Assembly (NCBI GenBank): GCA_047528275.1
Contig: CP180023.1
Span: 1,116,001-1,180,000, forward strand
Length of the DNA: 64,000 bases
Direction: 5' to 3'
Source: G039954875 sp047528275
GTDB taxonomy: Bacteria; Bacteroidota; Bacteroidia; Flavobacteriales; Blattabacteriaceae
In this document: positions 63,825 through 64,000 of the stretch, one piece after another
Layout: every line of letters begins with the position of its first letter
How positions within the stretch are numbered: position 1 is the stretch's first letter
Notes under the pieces: model-generated
The model's input: only the letters and a program-made list of their open reading frames with translations
The model's database searches: none
What the model was told of the DNA's origin: nothing
Position numbers and translations under genes: made by a program

Positions 63825-64000
63825 ATAGATTTCTTTTGATCAAGGTAGGATTGTAGGATGATCGTAGCACTGATCCGGTCTATAAGTGCTTTATCTCGTC
63901 GTCTTTTTTTTTTAAGCCGCCTTCTATCATAGCGTTTAATGCTAGTTTTGAGGTGAAACGTTCATCGATACGTTCTATAGGGATATTAGGGTATTTTTTA
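63821..64000 (-). pseudogene. ruvX: ruvX/yqgF (Holliday junction resolvase-like), 3' part with a homopolymer frameshift
   Basis: The minus strand from the window edge reads KYPNIPIERIDERFTSKLAL, NAMIEGGL and then a run of ten A (63904-63913 on the plus strand as T). The text that follows, RRDKALIDRISATIILQSYL then DQKKSI stop, is in a frame shifted by one base. The two halves match the YqgF C-terminal half (xxDERFTSxxA, GLKKKxRRxKxLVDxxAAxxILQxYL). Eleven A (or eight) would restore the frame. The gene is otherwise well preserved, and YqgF is nearly essential (16S rRNA processing), so slippage rescue or sequencing error is possible. The 5' part lies outside the window. Confidence 0.8.

Noticed and set aside
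1..64000. tRNA genes, rRNA genes, CRISPR arrays, insertion sequences and phage genes
   Set aside because: I looked for T-loop-like motifs, regular direct repeats and transposase text on both strands and found none I can support.

Overview
The window comes from a member of the Bacteroidota. Supporting traits are a bifunctional lpxC-fabZ gene in a lpxD-lpxC/fabZ-lpxA-efp-sucD run, -7 promoter elements of the form TAnnTTTG, a ruvX-def-DUF5606 run, a porX-tsaE pair and the near absence of Shine-Dalgarno sites. The DNA is AT-rich, and about twenty genes are recognisable only as remnants with many stops and frameshifts lying beside fully intact housekeeping genes. This is the pattern of a recently host-restricted symbiont whose genome is still eroding. 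A Bacteroidota insect endosymbiont is a reasonable guess, but the sequence alone does not prove the host.

Layout. 1-4.1 kb: start of an ABC exporter, apt, a dead htpG, an intact yceI and a dead yceI paralogue. 4.2-10.4 kb (minus strand): a decayed ribosomal-peptide (RiPP) locus with an outer-membrane beta-barrel receptor, a short precursor-like peptide, a radical SAM/SPASM maturase and a C39-peptidase ABC exporter, all broken. 10.9-14.7 kb: prmC, dead mscS, ligA. 14.8-33.2 kb: a surface-polysaccharide cluster whose core is intact (flippase, three GT4 and one GT2 glycosyltransferases, acetyltransferase, asparagine-synthetase-like amidotransferase, nucleotide-sugar epimerase, polymerase-like membrane protein, initiating sugar transferase, Wza- and Wzc-like export proteins). 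Inside it a fourth GT4 gene, a DegT aminotransferase, a CapD-type dehydratase/epimerase and a second initiating transferase are dead. Two of the GT4 genes carry in-frame runs of 10 and 13 G near their start, which is the architecture of slippage-based phase variation. 33.3-35.1 kb: an XRE regulator divergent from an M14 peptidase, with three matching palindromes that overlap the -7 promoter elements.

35.1-40.4 kb: tsaC (one frameshift), dead ftsE, rpmH, a small membrane protein, dead tsaE, dead porX and a dead HD-domain gene. 40.4-48.1 kb: an intact lipid A / efp / sucD / uvrA block. 48.3-54.5 kb: ZIP transporter, dead ahpC-type peroxiredoxin, ilvE, argS, ffh. 54.7-58.6 kb: glpD, glpK and glpF, all dead, so glycerol catabolism is lost. 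58.6-61.8 kb: thrS-infC-rpmI-rplT, with infC apparently starting at ATC. 61.9-64 kb: decayed frames, dead DUF5606, def and a frameshifted ruvX.

Together the intact genes describe a cell that keeps translation, DNA ligation and repair, lipid A and an exopolysaccharide coat. It has lost stress chaperones and peroxidase, glycerol use, peptide secretion, mechanosensing and parts of t6A-tRNA modification.
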